The notes under the pieces were generated by a model. That model saw nothing but the letters and a program-made list of their open reading frames with translations, did not search any database and was not told the origin of the DNA. This document shows, in pieces, positions 47,691-58,799 of a stretch of DNA of 64,000 bases. Origin of the DNA: Siphonodentalium dalli (taxonomy: Eukaryota > Mollusca > Scaphopoda > Gadilida > Siphonodentaliidae); the NCBI GenBank assembly GCA_032622095.1, contig CP136064.1, positions 128,453,605-128,517,604 on the forward strand, given 5' to 3'. Position 1 is the stretch's first letter. Every line of letters starts with the position of its first letter. Both the position numbers and the translations under genes were made by a program.

Positions 47691-50028
47691 TAGGGCCATT
47701 CCATGTCACGTGTGTTACATTTTGCACGAAATTTTTGTGATATTTTCAAGCAGCATTTGGTGTGCATTCAATATAATATAAAATGATTCACTGTATAGTC
47801 GAGATAATAAACCCATCATAACTATGCGATTGGTCCTTAAGGCTGTGTAGTAAATGTATTACTGTACCATGCTTGTATATGACTGTCACGTGTGTTACAG
47901 CGCACAAATGAGAAAAAAAGGACCTCTGTTTTCTATGCAAAAAGTCTGCGAAGTTACTTGTCTGATACATAATTGGCGCTTTTTTCCAATAAGAAAAAAG
48001 ACTCTACATGTACTTCAATGTGCAATTAGTACTTTTAATGAGAGTTGAATGTATTTCTCGCCCTGATAGCATATTCACTGTCACGTGTGTTACATCACTC
48101 TGTCACGTGTGTTACGCGTGCGAAACCAGTATCCTATTTTCAATCAGTTCATAACCGATTGTCAATTTTATGCACAAGTTTTGTTTCAAAAGATGATTTT
48201 ATGCATATTACAGCAGAACATAACAAAATTTAATATCAATTCATAAGAAGAGAGGTACAAGGGAACATGACATTACTAGACATAAACAAAGCCCATTGTT
48301 GGTAAACAACAATTACAACATCATTAGATAGAAAGTATTTGTTCACAATCCATTTAACTGTTTAACAAAGCTAGCTACAGAGAATACTTTGGTTAAGTTT
48401 TCTTAAACCACTAAAATGTGAGACCATATTACTGGTATATATCTGATGTATGGTATATTATGACTGAAATGAAGCTTAAGGGGTATTAAAAGCTTCAAAC
48501 TTCAAATTGAACGCTGTGGGTGCACACCCTTGACGTGTTCCAGAATCGGCTTGATTATGAATGCACGAATGACTTACAACATATGACACCAATCCCTCTA
48601 GATATTGTGAAGGTATAACATACACTGTCATACTTAATTCATTGCCACCAAAACTGTTCTGTAGAGAATTCAGATGAGCGTTTGTTCTTACTGTATCAAG
48701 AAGAAACTAACAGAACACTCTTCACTGCTACTAGTACATGTACACTAGATGCTGCAGATGCAATAATTCCTAACACTTTAGTACCGGTAAATATTCTGGA
48801 GCCATGTACAAGTGTAGATTTGATGTATTTGAGCATGACTGGGGGCCAGAAATAGTGGGTTTTGTAACTTTTGGAAGTACATGTAAAAGATTATTTGTCA
48901 ATTTGCTATTTTACCAGATAAAATGAGTCAACCATACACAATTAAGACCCGATGCATACACCTCATCAGTGTAATTTTAATCCATTTTCTAATTAATATT
49001 GATTAATTATTGTATTTTGGATTACTAAGATCTATCATTGAAAAGATGTGACAGTCCACTTATAGTCAGACCAATATGAAGGATCATATTTCAGATGTGT
49101 TTTGGGATAGAGGAGTCTGCAGATCTGTTTTGAGATCAATATTATGAATTTCCTATTGATAATCTGTATGTGGAGGTGTTAGCCAGACACCTGTGATGCG
49201 TTCAGTTCAGAACAGGTTCTAATGCTTAGCTGCAGATGTCAGAAATTAATTAACATATCCAAATGAGTGTGTGAATCTAGTCTGTTTACAGATATTAATA
49301 GCAACATAATTAATCTATAAACAGCTTTCAGAAGTCTTGGACCCATGTTTTCAATCACTATAAGCCTTGTGTCATTTTTGTAACACATGTGACGTCACGT
49401 GTGTTACAGAAATTAAACCATGCATTTATTTGGGCATTAGGTGGTGATCAAGTTCAACAAGTTTTTCCCGAAATTGTCCGGGAATGTTTCTACCTTTGAA
49501 TATGTAATAATGTGAAACATTGTGCAGTATTTCCAGTTTTAAGTAAAAAATACTGATAATTCTGTCACGTGTGTTACAAGCCAAATGTGAATTTCCTGAC
49601 AATTTTTATTCTTGATATGCATCATATATCCAAGTACTAGTAGCAGGCATGCCTACAGAATAAGGTGGTCATTGTTTGTAAAATGACATGTGAATCAGTT
49701 TGTTAATCGTAACATTTTTTCCTAGACAGCATCAGCATTTCAACATGTATATAGGATCAATTGTTTGGCTATAGTAGCCATAAGTTTGAACACTGATGTG
49801 CAAGGCATACACCAGTCTGGAGTAAACTACATACCCACATATAAAAAATAGTATCAGTATGAATCTGAGTGTATGTTTACATAGACTGGGCATACACATG
49901 TACAATCCACATACAAATATTTTTTCCTGATAAATTGGATCAACATTATGGCGAAAAAAAAAAATTGTGACCCTGAGTCCAATTTGAATTTTTTTGTGTT
50001 GTGGACCACTTTGCGTGGAATGGCCCTA
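47691..50028. mobile_element. 2.3-kb TIR element with TGTCACGTGTGTTAC repeats
   Basis: TAGGGCCATTCCATG (47691-47705) and CGTGGAATGGCCCTA (50014-50028) are inverted ends with one mismatch, flanked by TATA-rich text. Inside, TGTCACGTGTGTTAC occurs at 47704, 47884, 48079, 48101, 49394 (first base changed) and 49563 on the plus strand and once, with one change, on the minus strand at 49380. The 49380/49394 pair forms a 28-bp near-perfect palindrome. Frames are short and no transposase is recognised. The motifs are plausibly transposase-binding repeats; their CACGTG core is also an E-box. Confidence 0.75.
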
Positions 50029-50123
50029 TATATAATATATATACAGAGTGTGAAAACTTTGTTAGTTGCCAATTGCCAATTAATTGTCGACATTTTACTT
50101 AGAAAACTTGAATGCAAAAACTA

Positions 50124-51342
50124 TTATTAGGCCAAATAAAAAAGATAATATGTTTCCGTACATCGACCGACCCTAAAAATAACCCGCCGACCCTAATCTT
50201 TTTATTGATATTTTGACAAAAAGTCAATTTTTTTTTTTTTTACTGTTTTTACCGCTAATGCTCATAAATATTGATAATCATTAGGTGCAAAACACATGGT
50301 TTCTAACATAAGCCTGTGATAAGTGACATGAAGTGTGACAGTTGCCTCAAAAGCCACAGGTGTGTGATGGGTTGTGGATTGATAGGCATGAATCTTGCAA
50401 TTTTAATTTCAAGAGAGTGGATCTCATGCCTGCTTTACCATTATGCCTTGTTTGGGACTTATGGAACATATTCATGAGTTCCAAATAAACATGCATGCCC
50501 ATTTATTATTTTCTTGGGAAATCCCCCCCCCCCCCCCTGCACAGTGCTTATCTGAGTCTGCAACTTTATTAATTTTGAGGCTATGAAAAGTATATGGCAT
50601 ACATGTGAACATATCAATATCGAATAAAACATGACACATACTATGTTGATTCCTATGCTTGACATACATGTACTATAATTTTTTTAACTATAGTTGATGT
50701 TTTGCTCAGAGTTATTTGGGTCTGCACTGTTTTAACTTTCAATGGAATTTTTCCTGTGCACTATTATTTGGGCCTGCACTTTTATTTGGAGCCTGAGAGT
50801 ACCGGTAGGAACACTATAAACAGACATGTGTGTATCTGTATATATACATGTATATAGGTTATGACCACATATGTTAGGGGTACAGCTACTGTTTCCAAAA
50901 ACCAGGTATGCTAGGTTGGGTGCACTGGCTACCTCTAGACAATGGGATGCTGTTGTCACAATACAAGTACGGTATAACCGTATAATGGCGGTATTATGGG
51001 TAAAATTCTTATAAAAGTTAGTGACATCAATCTCATACCAAGTTTATAGCCAAATTTATAAAATGTGAAAAATAAATAACATCCTTATTAAAGCATGAAG
51101 TAAGTTTGATCTTTCATCAATCTTAATGTATATTTCCTAGTGCTGTGTTTATCAAGTAATACTTTCCCACAACACAAGTTGGCATTTTATGTCATTTTCG
51201 GTCGAGGTAGTTCAATATTTCTGCAGCTGGAAAAAAATATCAAAAAATAATAAAAAAAAAACATTTCCCTACCTACCTACCCTAATTTTTTCTCTCCGTT
51301 ATCGGAAACATATTATTATCTTTTTTATTTGGCCTTATTATT
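50124..51342. mobile_element. TIR element K, 1.2 kb
   Basis: TTAGGCCAAATAAAAAAG followed by ATAATATGTTTCCG (50127-50158) is matched in reverse complement at 51303-51338, with one 3-bp indel. A C run lies at 50522-50538. A related fragment is at 23500-23580. Non-coding. Confidence 0.75.
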
Positions 51343-51344
51343 TT

Positions 51345-52120
51345 ATTTTTTTTATTTTTGTTGAATCTACTTTTGGTTATCGACATGCCGGCTATTGTTT
51401 TTGGCTGTTCTCTCAGCCGTGCGTGCCAGCCGATCATCGTTATTCGGCCGGTTCCGATATCCTCCGAATATCATTCCATGACACTCCGCGCGCTGATTCG
51501 CTCAGAAAATGTGTTTGTATCTGAGAAGATTTCTTACTCTGATCGCAGTTTTCAACAATTTAATACAGGGCGAGTACCACACTAATAATATGCCACATTG
51601 GGGTTTTCTTTCTAGTTTTTTATGACCTTTCTTGTGGTATATCGGGCACAGTTCTGTCTGACATCAAATATATACCCACCGGGAGTGAAGCTAATGACTT
51701 TAATATTAAGGACAAAACTGATGCCATTGTGAAAACATCCAAAAGATATCGCGAATCGAGATCGATAAATTCAGCACCCAAAGAAACGTACATACATGTA
51801 CTACTAAACGTGTAACGCCAAACACCCGGTCATTAGAAACGTACTATTAAATCGCGTACCGATTTCGCCGATTCGTGGTATTGACGATCAGTGTTTTTTT
51901 TCTTCTATTTTTGCTGGCGGGTCAATAAAATGTTTAGGGTCGAAGCAAAAAATAGGGTCGGTCGAGAAACCCAAACCAAAACACTTATTTTCTTTGACCT
52001 GATAAGAAATATTGACACTTACAGTATGGTACATCGGAAATTGGAAATCTCCTCGGCTCGTTCTCGGCAGTGCCGAATGCCGAGGGCTAATTAAAAGGAC
52101 TGCATGGTATACCAACTTAC
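51345..52120. other. No gene seen; GC-richer patch
   Basis: 51375-51510 is richer in CG dinucleotides than its surroundings (GCCGTGCGTGCCAGCC, CGGCCGGTTCCG) and has open frames in two registers without domains; it could be a promoter or first exon, but no splice site convinces me. 51910-51975 repeats GGGTCG motifs also seen at 50160-50200. Confidence 0.4.
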
Positions 52121-52134
52121 TGCCAATACTGGTG

Positions 52135-52427
52135 CTGAAGGGGTCACTCTCACCAAAAAAAGTGCTGAAGGGTACACAGGATTTTCAAAATGTGCTGAAG
52201 GGTACACAGGGTTTGAAATGTCGTTCTGAAGGCATTCAGTTTTCGTATCTGCAATGATTTCTGTTAGAGAATAATTGTTTACATTCCAATGAATATTAAA
52301 ATGTACTGAAAACAAACTGCTAATGGGCGCCAGACTTTCATAAACACAATTTAAGTAATGGTGTTCGTGCCAATCACAAATCATGTGTACCCTTCAGCAC
52401 TTTTTTAGGTGAGAGTGACCCCTTCGG
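52135..52427. mobile_element. Foldback element with 11-bp target duplication
   Basis: Arms of 45 bp (52135-52179 and 52383-52427) pair with about three mismatches. CAATACTGGTG lies immediately outside both ends in direct orientation (52124-52134 and 52428-52438), a perfect 11-bp duplication. Inside the left end AGTGCTGAAGGGTACACAGG is tandemly repeated at 52160 and 52191. 293 bp, non-coding. Confidence 0.85.
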
Positions 52428-52460
52428 CAATACTGGTGTCTCACTCTCAGAAGTGCCTAA

Positions 52461-52821
52461 AAATTTAGTGAACGTTCAGACGACCAGGATACAATCTTAA
52501 GTGGATGAATCGGGCCCGACGAGATTTTGAATAGTTTGTTCACACGATTGCGATGTTGTCGTACAAGATGATATCGTAAAGCATGTGATTGACTACCATG
52601 CGATCTTTCCAGTCACGATTTTTACGTACACACGACTGCAATTACATCGCAAGTGGAGGTATCGAAGGATACGCCACAATTTAGAATCTAAAATCAAACT
52701 TGATATTATTTTTTTACGTGAGCATGCGCAATCTAACTACCGGTTACTTCCTACGACAAAAATCCTTCCACTTACGATTGAATCGTGGTCGTCTGAACGT
52801 AACAACGTTCACTTAAAATTT
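52461..52821. mobile_element. MITE with TTCAGACGACCA ends
   Basis: AAATTTAGTGAACG then TTCAGACGACCA (52461-52505) is matched in complement by 52767-52821, where about 8 extra bases split the two blocks. 361 bp, non-coding. Separated by only 22 bp from the preceding foldback's target duplication. Confidence 0.75.
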
Positions 52822-52887
52822 AAATTAAAATAAAATTTGATGGATTATTCATTTCCCATGGCATCGCCATCGGTACAGTTATTTTTA

Positions 52888-53020
52888 ATTGTTGGAAATT
52901 TTTGTAAAAAAAAAACGAAAAAACAGATATCCCCACCCCTACTTATTACATAATTAGTAGGGGTGGGGATATCCGATGTTTTCGGTGTTGTTGGCAATTT
53001 GACACAAATTTCCAACAACT
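52888..53020. repeat. Nested hairpin, ~130 bp
   Basis: Outer arms TTGTTGGAAATTTTTGT and ACAAATTTCCAACAAC (52889-52907 / 53004-53019) enclose an inner perfect stem GATATCCCCACCCCTACT (52926-52943 / 52956-52973) around a 12-nt loop. Confidence 0.85.
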
Positions 53021-53110
53021 GTGATTATTGGATACCCGATTGTCGAGTCAATCTCATTTCAACATTCTGAATCGGGGTTGGCGATATAAGTTCGGGAAAA
53101 TAAAACTCAC

Positions 53111-53257
53111 CTCAACTCGGACTAGTCGTAGGTTCATCCAGTTAGCCGATCTGCAGGACTGTTGAATCTTCGAATACTGTATATAACTCAATGTTTTGCA
53201 ACTCAAATCTACATCAACTTCCAAGTTCGCGCCATTGTTGTAGAAAATCCTTGACAT
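53111..53257 (-). CDS. Candidate first coding exon
   Basis: On the minus strand an ATG at 53257-53255 opens 49 codons, MSRIFYNNGANLEVDVDLSC... to ...MNLRLVRVE, ending exactly at the strong donor GAG|GTGAGT (GT at 53110-53109, phase 0). CCGGAAGT, the ETS-factor promoter motif, lies 9-16 bp upstream of the ATG at 53273-53266, in a GC-richer patch. This spacing implies a very short 5' UTR. Longer upstream reading enters the GC repeat at 53290-53520 and is likely untranslated. The family is unknown and no downstream exon was found. Confidence 0.35.
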
Positions 53258-53265
53258 TAACAAAT

Positions 53266-53273
53266 ACTTCCGG
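53266..53273 (-). promoter_or_regulatory. ETS-type CCGGAAGT motif
   Basis: CCGGAAGT on the minus strand just upstream of the candidate first exon; such sites are common at TATA-less animal promoters. An eight-base match alone is weak evidence. Confidence 0.3.
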
Positions 53274-53289
53274 TCCGTGTTCCGGCCAT

Positions 53290-53520
53290 ATTCCGGCTTG
53301 AGCGAGGAAACCGCCGAAACCGCCAAAATGAAACGAGATCTCGTTTGATTATTTCGCTTTCCGCGGGGCGAAGAAATCAAACGACAGAACCGCCGAAAGC
53401 GAGATAATGAAACGAGATTACGTTTCATTTTGGCGCTTTCCGCGGATCCCTCGCGTGACAATATGTGTGCGCGTCTGGACATTTTGGCGCTGTCCGCGGT
53501 TTCGGCGGTTTCCGCGACTG
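53290..53520. repeat. GC-rich modular repeat, copy 2
   Basis: Modules AAACCGCCGAAACCGCC, AACGAGATCTCGTTTGATTA, GAACCGCCGAAAGCGAG and GGCGCTTTCCGCGG are those of 1-325 in rearranged order and mostly opposite orientation; ATGAAACGAGATCTCGTTTG has a palindromic centre. The end carries TGTGTGCGCGTCTGG, echoing GCTGCGCACACAGATC in copy 1. Confidence 0.8.
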
Positions 53521-54263
53521 GCGGATTTCATATTCCCCGCCCCGTTGCGAGTTGGCCCTAACAGTATTCCATATGACAGCATGTAGGCTACACGCAGTTT
53601 CGTTTATTGTGTTTACTAAGTGTTTTGTTTCTTAATCTCCTCGGTTGTCAAACTCAAGGTTATAAGGGTGTACTCGAAAGTCGAATTCTGCCAAAAACAA
53701 TAGATTAGTGTGACTCCCCTTTTATTGCTATTGTAATGACGGCGTATAGACTACGGAGAGACAAAGCCTCACAGTCAATCTGGACGTGTCTGGTCAATCT
53801 TTTCTACTGAGACTTCTTTGGATCAATTAGCTTGGTCAGAAGGAACGTGCAAAAATAATTTACATACTATATTGCTCAGTGTTAACATGTGTTTTAGCCC
53901 ACTATTTGTATAAATTTGGTCCAAATATAAACAAATTAGCAGCCAGAATTTGATTAGTGCGTGCAGCCTCGATCGAGTGTGGACCGTGTACATAAATTGT
54001 ATCTTTTTGATCAGGTTTGATCAAGGGCAAGGGGTGGTATTTTATTTACCTGGTCTGACTCAGGTAATATTATTACTAACAACACTGTCTATGAATTGTT
54101 ACATCGGAAGTCAATCTAAATATTGCCTGCTTTGTGGTGATCCAGGAATGATTTTCAGAATATATGCCCAGTATTGATATTTAGGAACCGGGGATTAAGT
54201 GACATAATTTGTGGTATACTTAGTGAATCGGACAAGGGTTAGGTAAAACAATTGGTCTTGCAT
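53521..54263. other. No gene seen
   Basis: Mixed-composition, single-copy-looking DNA. A 75-residue plus frame at 53950-54177 has no domain. Confidence 0.45.
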
Positions 54264-54439
54264 GGTGCCCCCTACTTTAGACGCCCTAAACGTACACCCA
54301 ACACATCCCACGTCGATCCAAAATGGATGCCGCCCAGATGGGTCCAAAAATGGCATGGGTCCCATGTTTGCGTTAACCTCTGTGGTCGACCATTTTGCAT
54401 CGGGTTGGGTGTATGTTCATGGCCCATATAAAAATCCCC

Positions 54440-55180
54440 CTTGGTGCCACCATGGTAAAACACCACGGTATTTTGGCCACCCATCGTGGTGTCACCATGG
54501 TGGTTTACCATGGTTTTACCGTGGTGGTAATACCGTGGTGGTTTACCGAGGTGTTACCATGGTGGTAAACCACCGTGGTAAACCACCTTGGTAAACCACC
54601 ATGGTGACACCACGATGGGTGGCCAAAATATCTCTTTTTTTTTTACCATGGTTTATCATGGTGTTACCATGGTGGTATACTTTGGTTTACCGTGGTGTTA
54701 CCATGATGGTGTACTGTGGTTTACCGCGGTGTTACTATGGTTTACCGTGGTGTTACCATGGTGGTATACTGTGGTTTACCGTGGTGTTACCATGATGGTA
54801 TACTGAGGTTTACCGTGGTGTTACCATGATGGTATACTGTGGTTTACAGTGGTGTTACCATGATGGTATACTGTGGTTTACCGTGGTGTTACCATGGTTC
54901 ACCGCGGTGTTACCATGGTGGTATACTGTGGTTTATCGTGGTGTTACCATGATGGTATACTGTGGTTTACCGTGGTGTTACCATGGTGGTATAATGTGGT
55001 TTACCGTGGTGTTACCATGGTGGTATACTTTGGTTTACCGTGGTGTTACCATGATGGTATACTGTGGTTTACCGTGGTGTTACCATGGTGGTATACTGTG
55101 GTTTACCATGGTGCTATACTTTGGTTTAACGTGGTGGATTATACTTGTTAACCATGGTTATTTACTGTGGTTAACCATGG
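54440..55180 (+). repeat. 34-bp minisatellite, ACCATGGT-rich
   Basis: Units of GTGGTTTACCGTGGTGTTAC followed by CATGGTGGTATACT (34 bp) repeat about 15 times from 54660, with a more irregular lead-in. Since 34 is not a multiple of 3, all three frames stay open and read WCYHDG/WFTVVLPWW/YRGVTMM strings; the 175-residue frame at 54826-55353 is therefore an artefact. A/G variation (ATGATGGT against ATGGTGGT) alternates between units. Confidence 0.9.
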
Positions 55181-55261
55181 CAGTTTACTGCAATATTGCT
55201 ACATGTTACCATTTCATGAGATTCCATCCACAGCCATGTAAATTATTAAATGTTCTGTGGT

Positions 55262-55660
55262 TCGATCTGCACACCGGAGCTTCTAACGCTCTCCGCTATA
55301 CACCCCACCCACATATTAAGCTCATGTTGAGAATGCATGACAACGATGGCTAACGTTCTGAAATGAATATCAACTGAATTTTAATCAAGAAAAGTTACTA
55401 TCGGCTCATCGGGGGTAATGCCGATGGTTGTGATCGATATGAAAATGATTTTTCTTTCAGATGATACCGGATTGCATCGATAACAACTATCGGCATTACT
55501 CCCAGTGAGCCGAGTAACTTTTATTTATCAAAATTCAGTTGCTATGCATTTCAGAAAATTCAGCCATCATGCTCCTTCTCTACTGTATGAGGTTTAGCGT
55601 ATGGTGTGGGTTGGTGTATAGCGGAGCTCGTTACAAGCTCCTGGGGATCAGCATGTTCGT
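55262..55660. repeat. Palindromic foldback, ~175-bp arms
   Basis: GCTCTCCGCTATACACC near 55287 pairs with GGTGTATAGCGGAGCTC near 55613; CAACTGAATTTT at 55371 with AAAATTCAGTTG at 55530-55541; GGTAATGCCGATGGTTG with CAACTATCGGCATTACTC further in. Small gaps break the arms. The loop is near 55445-55480. Confidence 0.85.
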
Positions 55661-55993
55661 GTTAAATGTAATGAACAATTAAAGATCATTGATAACAGAT
55701 CTTAGACTTATTAGAGCAAAGTTGTTAACATTGCGAGTACAAATGTATACACCTTGAGAATGGCAGCAACAATTAGCATTATTATTTATTTGAAAAAACC
55801 TGTGTTCTCAGGGAGTTTCGTCGTCACTGAAATTGTCTCTATTGTTTTCAGGGCCGGGAAACTCCGTCACGTGACCGCTAATTTCGTCACCAAAATTTCT
55901 GAGTAAAACACAATGTCGTCTACTATATGCTTGTTTTTCAGAACTGCGGAGTGGCGCAGAGGACAGTTTGTAGTTTTTTATGTGTATTGCTTA

Positions 55994-56128
55994 TTGCTTA
56001 AATTTATAAAATATTCAAGTGTTTGACTGATACCTAAACAAAAAAATATATATTTGGACAATATTCGAATGTGCGCATAATTGTTTTTTGTCAGTCAAAC
56101 ACCTGAATATTTTATAAGTTTATACAAT
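55994..56128. repeat. Foldback, ~38-bp arms
   Basis: TATAAAATATTCAAGTGTTT followed by GACTGATA (to 56031) pairs with TGTCAGTCAAACACCTGAAT and following bases to 56128, with about four mismatches. Confidence 0.8.
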
Positions 56129-56282
56129 TATCCATACACGTCAAAATATATAAATATATCAAAGATATCATTTATCTCGCGAGGCGAATCAGATCAAATG
56201 GAACCACAAGTGTACACAGTTGGTTAAGTGCGGTCGGTCGGTTAATAGATTGATTTATTTTATTTAAAACCAATAAAATGAC

Positions 56283-56715
56283 ATAGCTGTAGCACGTTAC
56301 TAAAAGCTTGTGATGGATTCAGTATTACTAGTATTGTGTGTCCCAGAATTAGATCCGTATCTCCGAGATTATCCGTCATTTCATAAATATATCTCAACAA
56401 TATCACAGCGTCAAAAGAATAGCAAACTCCGTAACTGGGCGATATGTCATGCGGCATGGTTCTCAAATCATGTTGCGATGAAAATTGAAGAATAGCTGTA
56501 GTACGTTACTAAAATCTTGTGATGTATTCAGTGATAATGTGTGTCCCAGGATTGGATCCGTATCTCCGAGATCATCCGTCATAAATATATCTCAACAAAT
56601 TTCAACATCACAGCATCACCGGCGTTCCGATCAAAATAATAGCAGACTCCGTAACTGGGCGATATGTCATGGCGACATGGTTCTCAAATCATGTTTCGAT
56701 GAAAATTGAAGAATA
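56283..56715 (+). repeat. Tandem duplication, ~215-bp unit
   Basis: AGCTGTAGCACGTTACTAAA to GATGAAAATTGAAGAATA is present at 56285-56495 and again at 56493-56715 with small indels. Shared text includes TCCGTATCTCCGAGAT and AACTGGGCGATATGTCATG. Short frames here are repeats of each other. Confidence 0.85.
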
Positions 56716-58379
56716 TGATCCATCGTCCTTTTTACATGTATTTGTATGTTGTACTAGTAGCCAACAAACTTGTGACTCATGAGTCATGCATGACTGATCT
56801 GTGACGTCATAATTCCGACTAATTCTACATAATTGTATGTCTCGTAAGCAAAGTCACCAGTGGTTGACTCTTGTCAGTCTTGTGAGTTAATTGGACGGTT
56901 TATAATTTTGTGAAGTATCTGTCTTTTGAAATTCTCAACATTGTCGTGCATGTCAACACTGGTCAAGTGTAATCCCACTAGCAGTAGCACTGAACTAATT
57001 GACTCAGTCTGTTTTTTTCGGAGGTTATAACATCTTGTCCCTTTCATATACAAACATATTCCAGACAGTGCTAACAATATTCCAGGTTATTAAGAAGCAA
57101 GTTAGGTCCAATTATTTGCTAAAACGATCTAAAACAAGAAAAGTTTACTCGAACAACAAAACGCACATGGGTCGTAAACCGGAAGCACAATTTCGGGATC
57201 CCACAATTTCGTACTATAAACCTCGTACCATAATGCCTTATTTAAGTTGTTTTTCTTTGGTGTGTTTTTTGCTTGCGTTCTCTCTCCCTCTTTATCTCCC
57301 TTTCTCTCTCTATCTCTCTAAGGGTGGCCATGAGAGAGATTGGATAGTTGGGTAGTAGTGATAATTATTTATTTCTTTGATAACAAGAATAAAAACATAA
57401 GAACATTAACATGAACTTGAATTAATATGAAAAATTACGATGACTAAATGTGACGAACGGAGTGACGGAATGAATATGATGCATGAATATGACGAACGAA
57501 TATGACGGAATGAATATGATGAATGAATATGACTCTATTGTATGTAAGGATATACGCACCGCCAATAAACACTGTTAAAATATATTTCGGCCAGTTTGAC
57601 CGAAGTTGAATTTTACAAAAAGTGAGCATATTATATCATCACTATTGAAACAGATATTCCACGAATCACCAGACCAGATATGGACTCCAGGAGGACAATG
57701 CGAGCCCATGTAAACCTTCCGGGAAATGATTAACGTATTTGTTTACCGTACATCTTAGATTTTCAAACCAGAGCTGTTTTTCCCCGAAAAGAGTCATAAT
57801 TGTGGAAATATCTAAAATACGTAATTGTGAGATGTAAATTGTACATATTGATAAATATTGCCTGTTGTGTTAGAAGCAAACAGTACTAAATTATAACATT
57901 ATAAAAGATGTATTAAAGGTAAACAAAGTCTAGCTTCCAAACAACTCCGTTCAGTTTATATATTTATTCCATACTAAAACATATTCCTATTAATTATTAC
58001 ATTATATACGTTTGTTCGTTAAAAGTTATAACTGAGATATCATTTATAATAATTAATAATATCTTCACCTCGATCTAAACATTCTTATATTATGGGATAC
58101 AGCATTACATATACAACTATTGACAATGCAGTAGAATAGTAATGTGCTGTAGTATGTAAACCTGCTACATGTATACTGTGACAAGCTACGTATATTGGTA
58201 CAATATGGCAGCATGTTATAAACAATTAATGACTCACCATATACCATTGTATATATTGTAAATAATAAATTAATCGAAGCATGTAAATACCATTGTAGAT
58301 GCACGAGACCCACAACATGGTAAATAGCATTGTGGTTGAAGGTCAAAGTGAAATGTAATAGTGGTACCTCGATTGAAAA
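56716..58379. other. No gene seen; simple repeats
   Basis: A TCTC-rich microsatellite lies at 57278-57321 and a GAATATGACGAAC-like short tandem at 57450-57535. A 118-residue frame at 56999-57355 runs into the microsatellite and has no domain. Otherwise AT-rich. Confidence 0.55.
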
Positions 58380-58790
58380 CTTCACTGGTGCTGTGATACC
58401 ACCGTGGTTATACTTGGTGAGACCATGGTTCACCTTGGTAGAAAAACTTTACTGTGCTACCACCGTGGTGATACCTTGGTAGAAAAACTTTAATGTGCTA
58501 CCACCATGGTGATACCTTGGTCGGGTTTGGTCCCACCATGGTTTTACCTTGGTACAAAACTTTAGTGTGCTACCACCGTGGTACCACCTTGGTGCCACCA
58601 TGGTTTCACCTTGGTGCAAAAACTTTACTGTGCTACCACCGTGATAACACCTTGGTACCACCGTGGTGTTTTCACCGTGATGCCACTTTACTGTGCTACC
58701 ACCATGGTGAACCAAGATGTCACCATGGTGAACCAATGTGGTACCTTGGTGAAACCATGGTTTCACCAAGGTGACACCAAGGGGGATTTT
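58380..58790 (-). repeat. Irregular CCATGG/CCTTGG minisatellite
   Basis: Blocks of TGTGCTACCACCGTGGT, ACCTTGGTAGAAAAACTTTA and CACCATGGTTTCACC alternate at irregular spacing (TGTGCTAC at about 58453, 58494, 58566, 58629, 58695). Both strands stay open for 76-106 residues for the same reason as in the left array. Confidence 0.85.
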
Positions 58791-58799
58791 TATATGGGG

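Noticed and set aside
53054-53482. Whole 142-codon minus-strand frame as one protein
   Set aside because: The first part runs through the GC modular repeat, which also gives open frames at the window start; only the part from 53257 to 53111 has independent support.
54826-55353. 175-codon open frame, the longest in the window
   Set aside because: It reads a 34-bp minisatellite in three successive registers; other frames there are open for the same reason.
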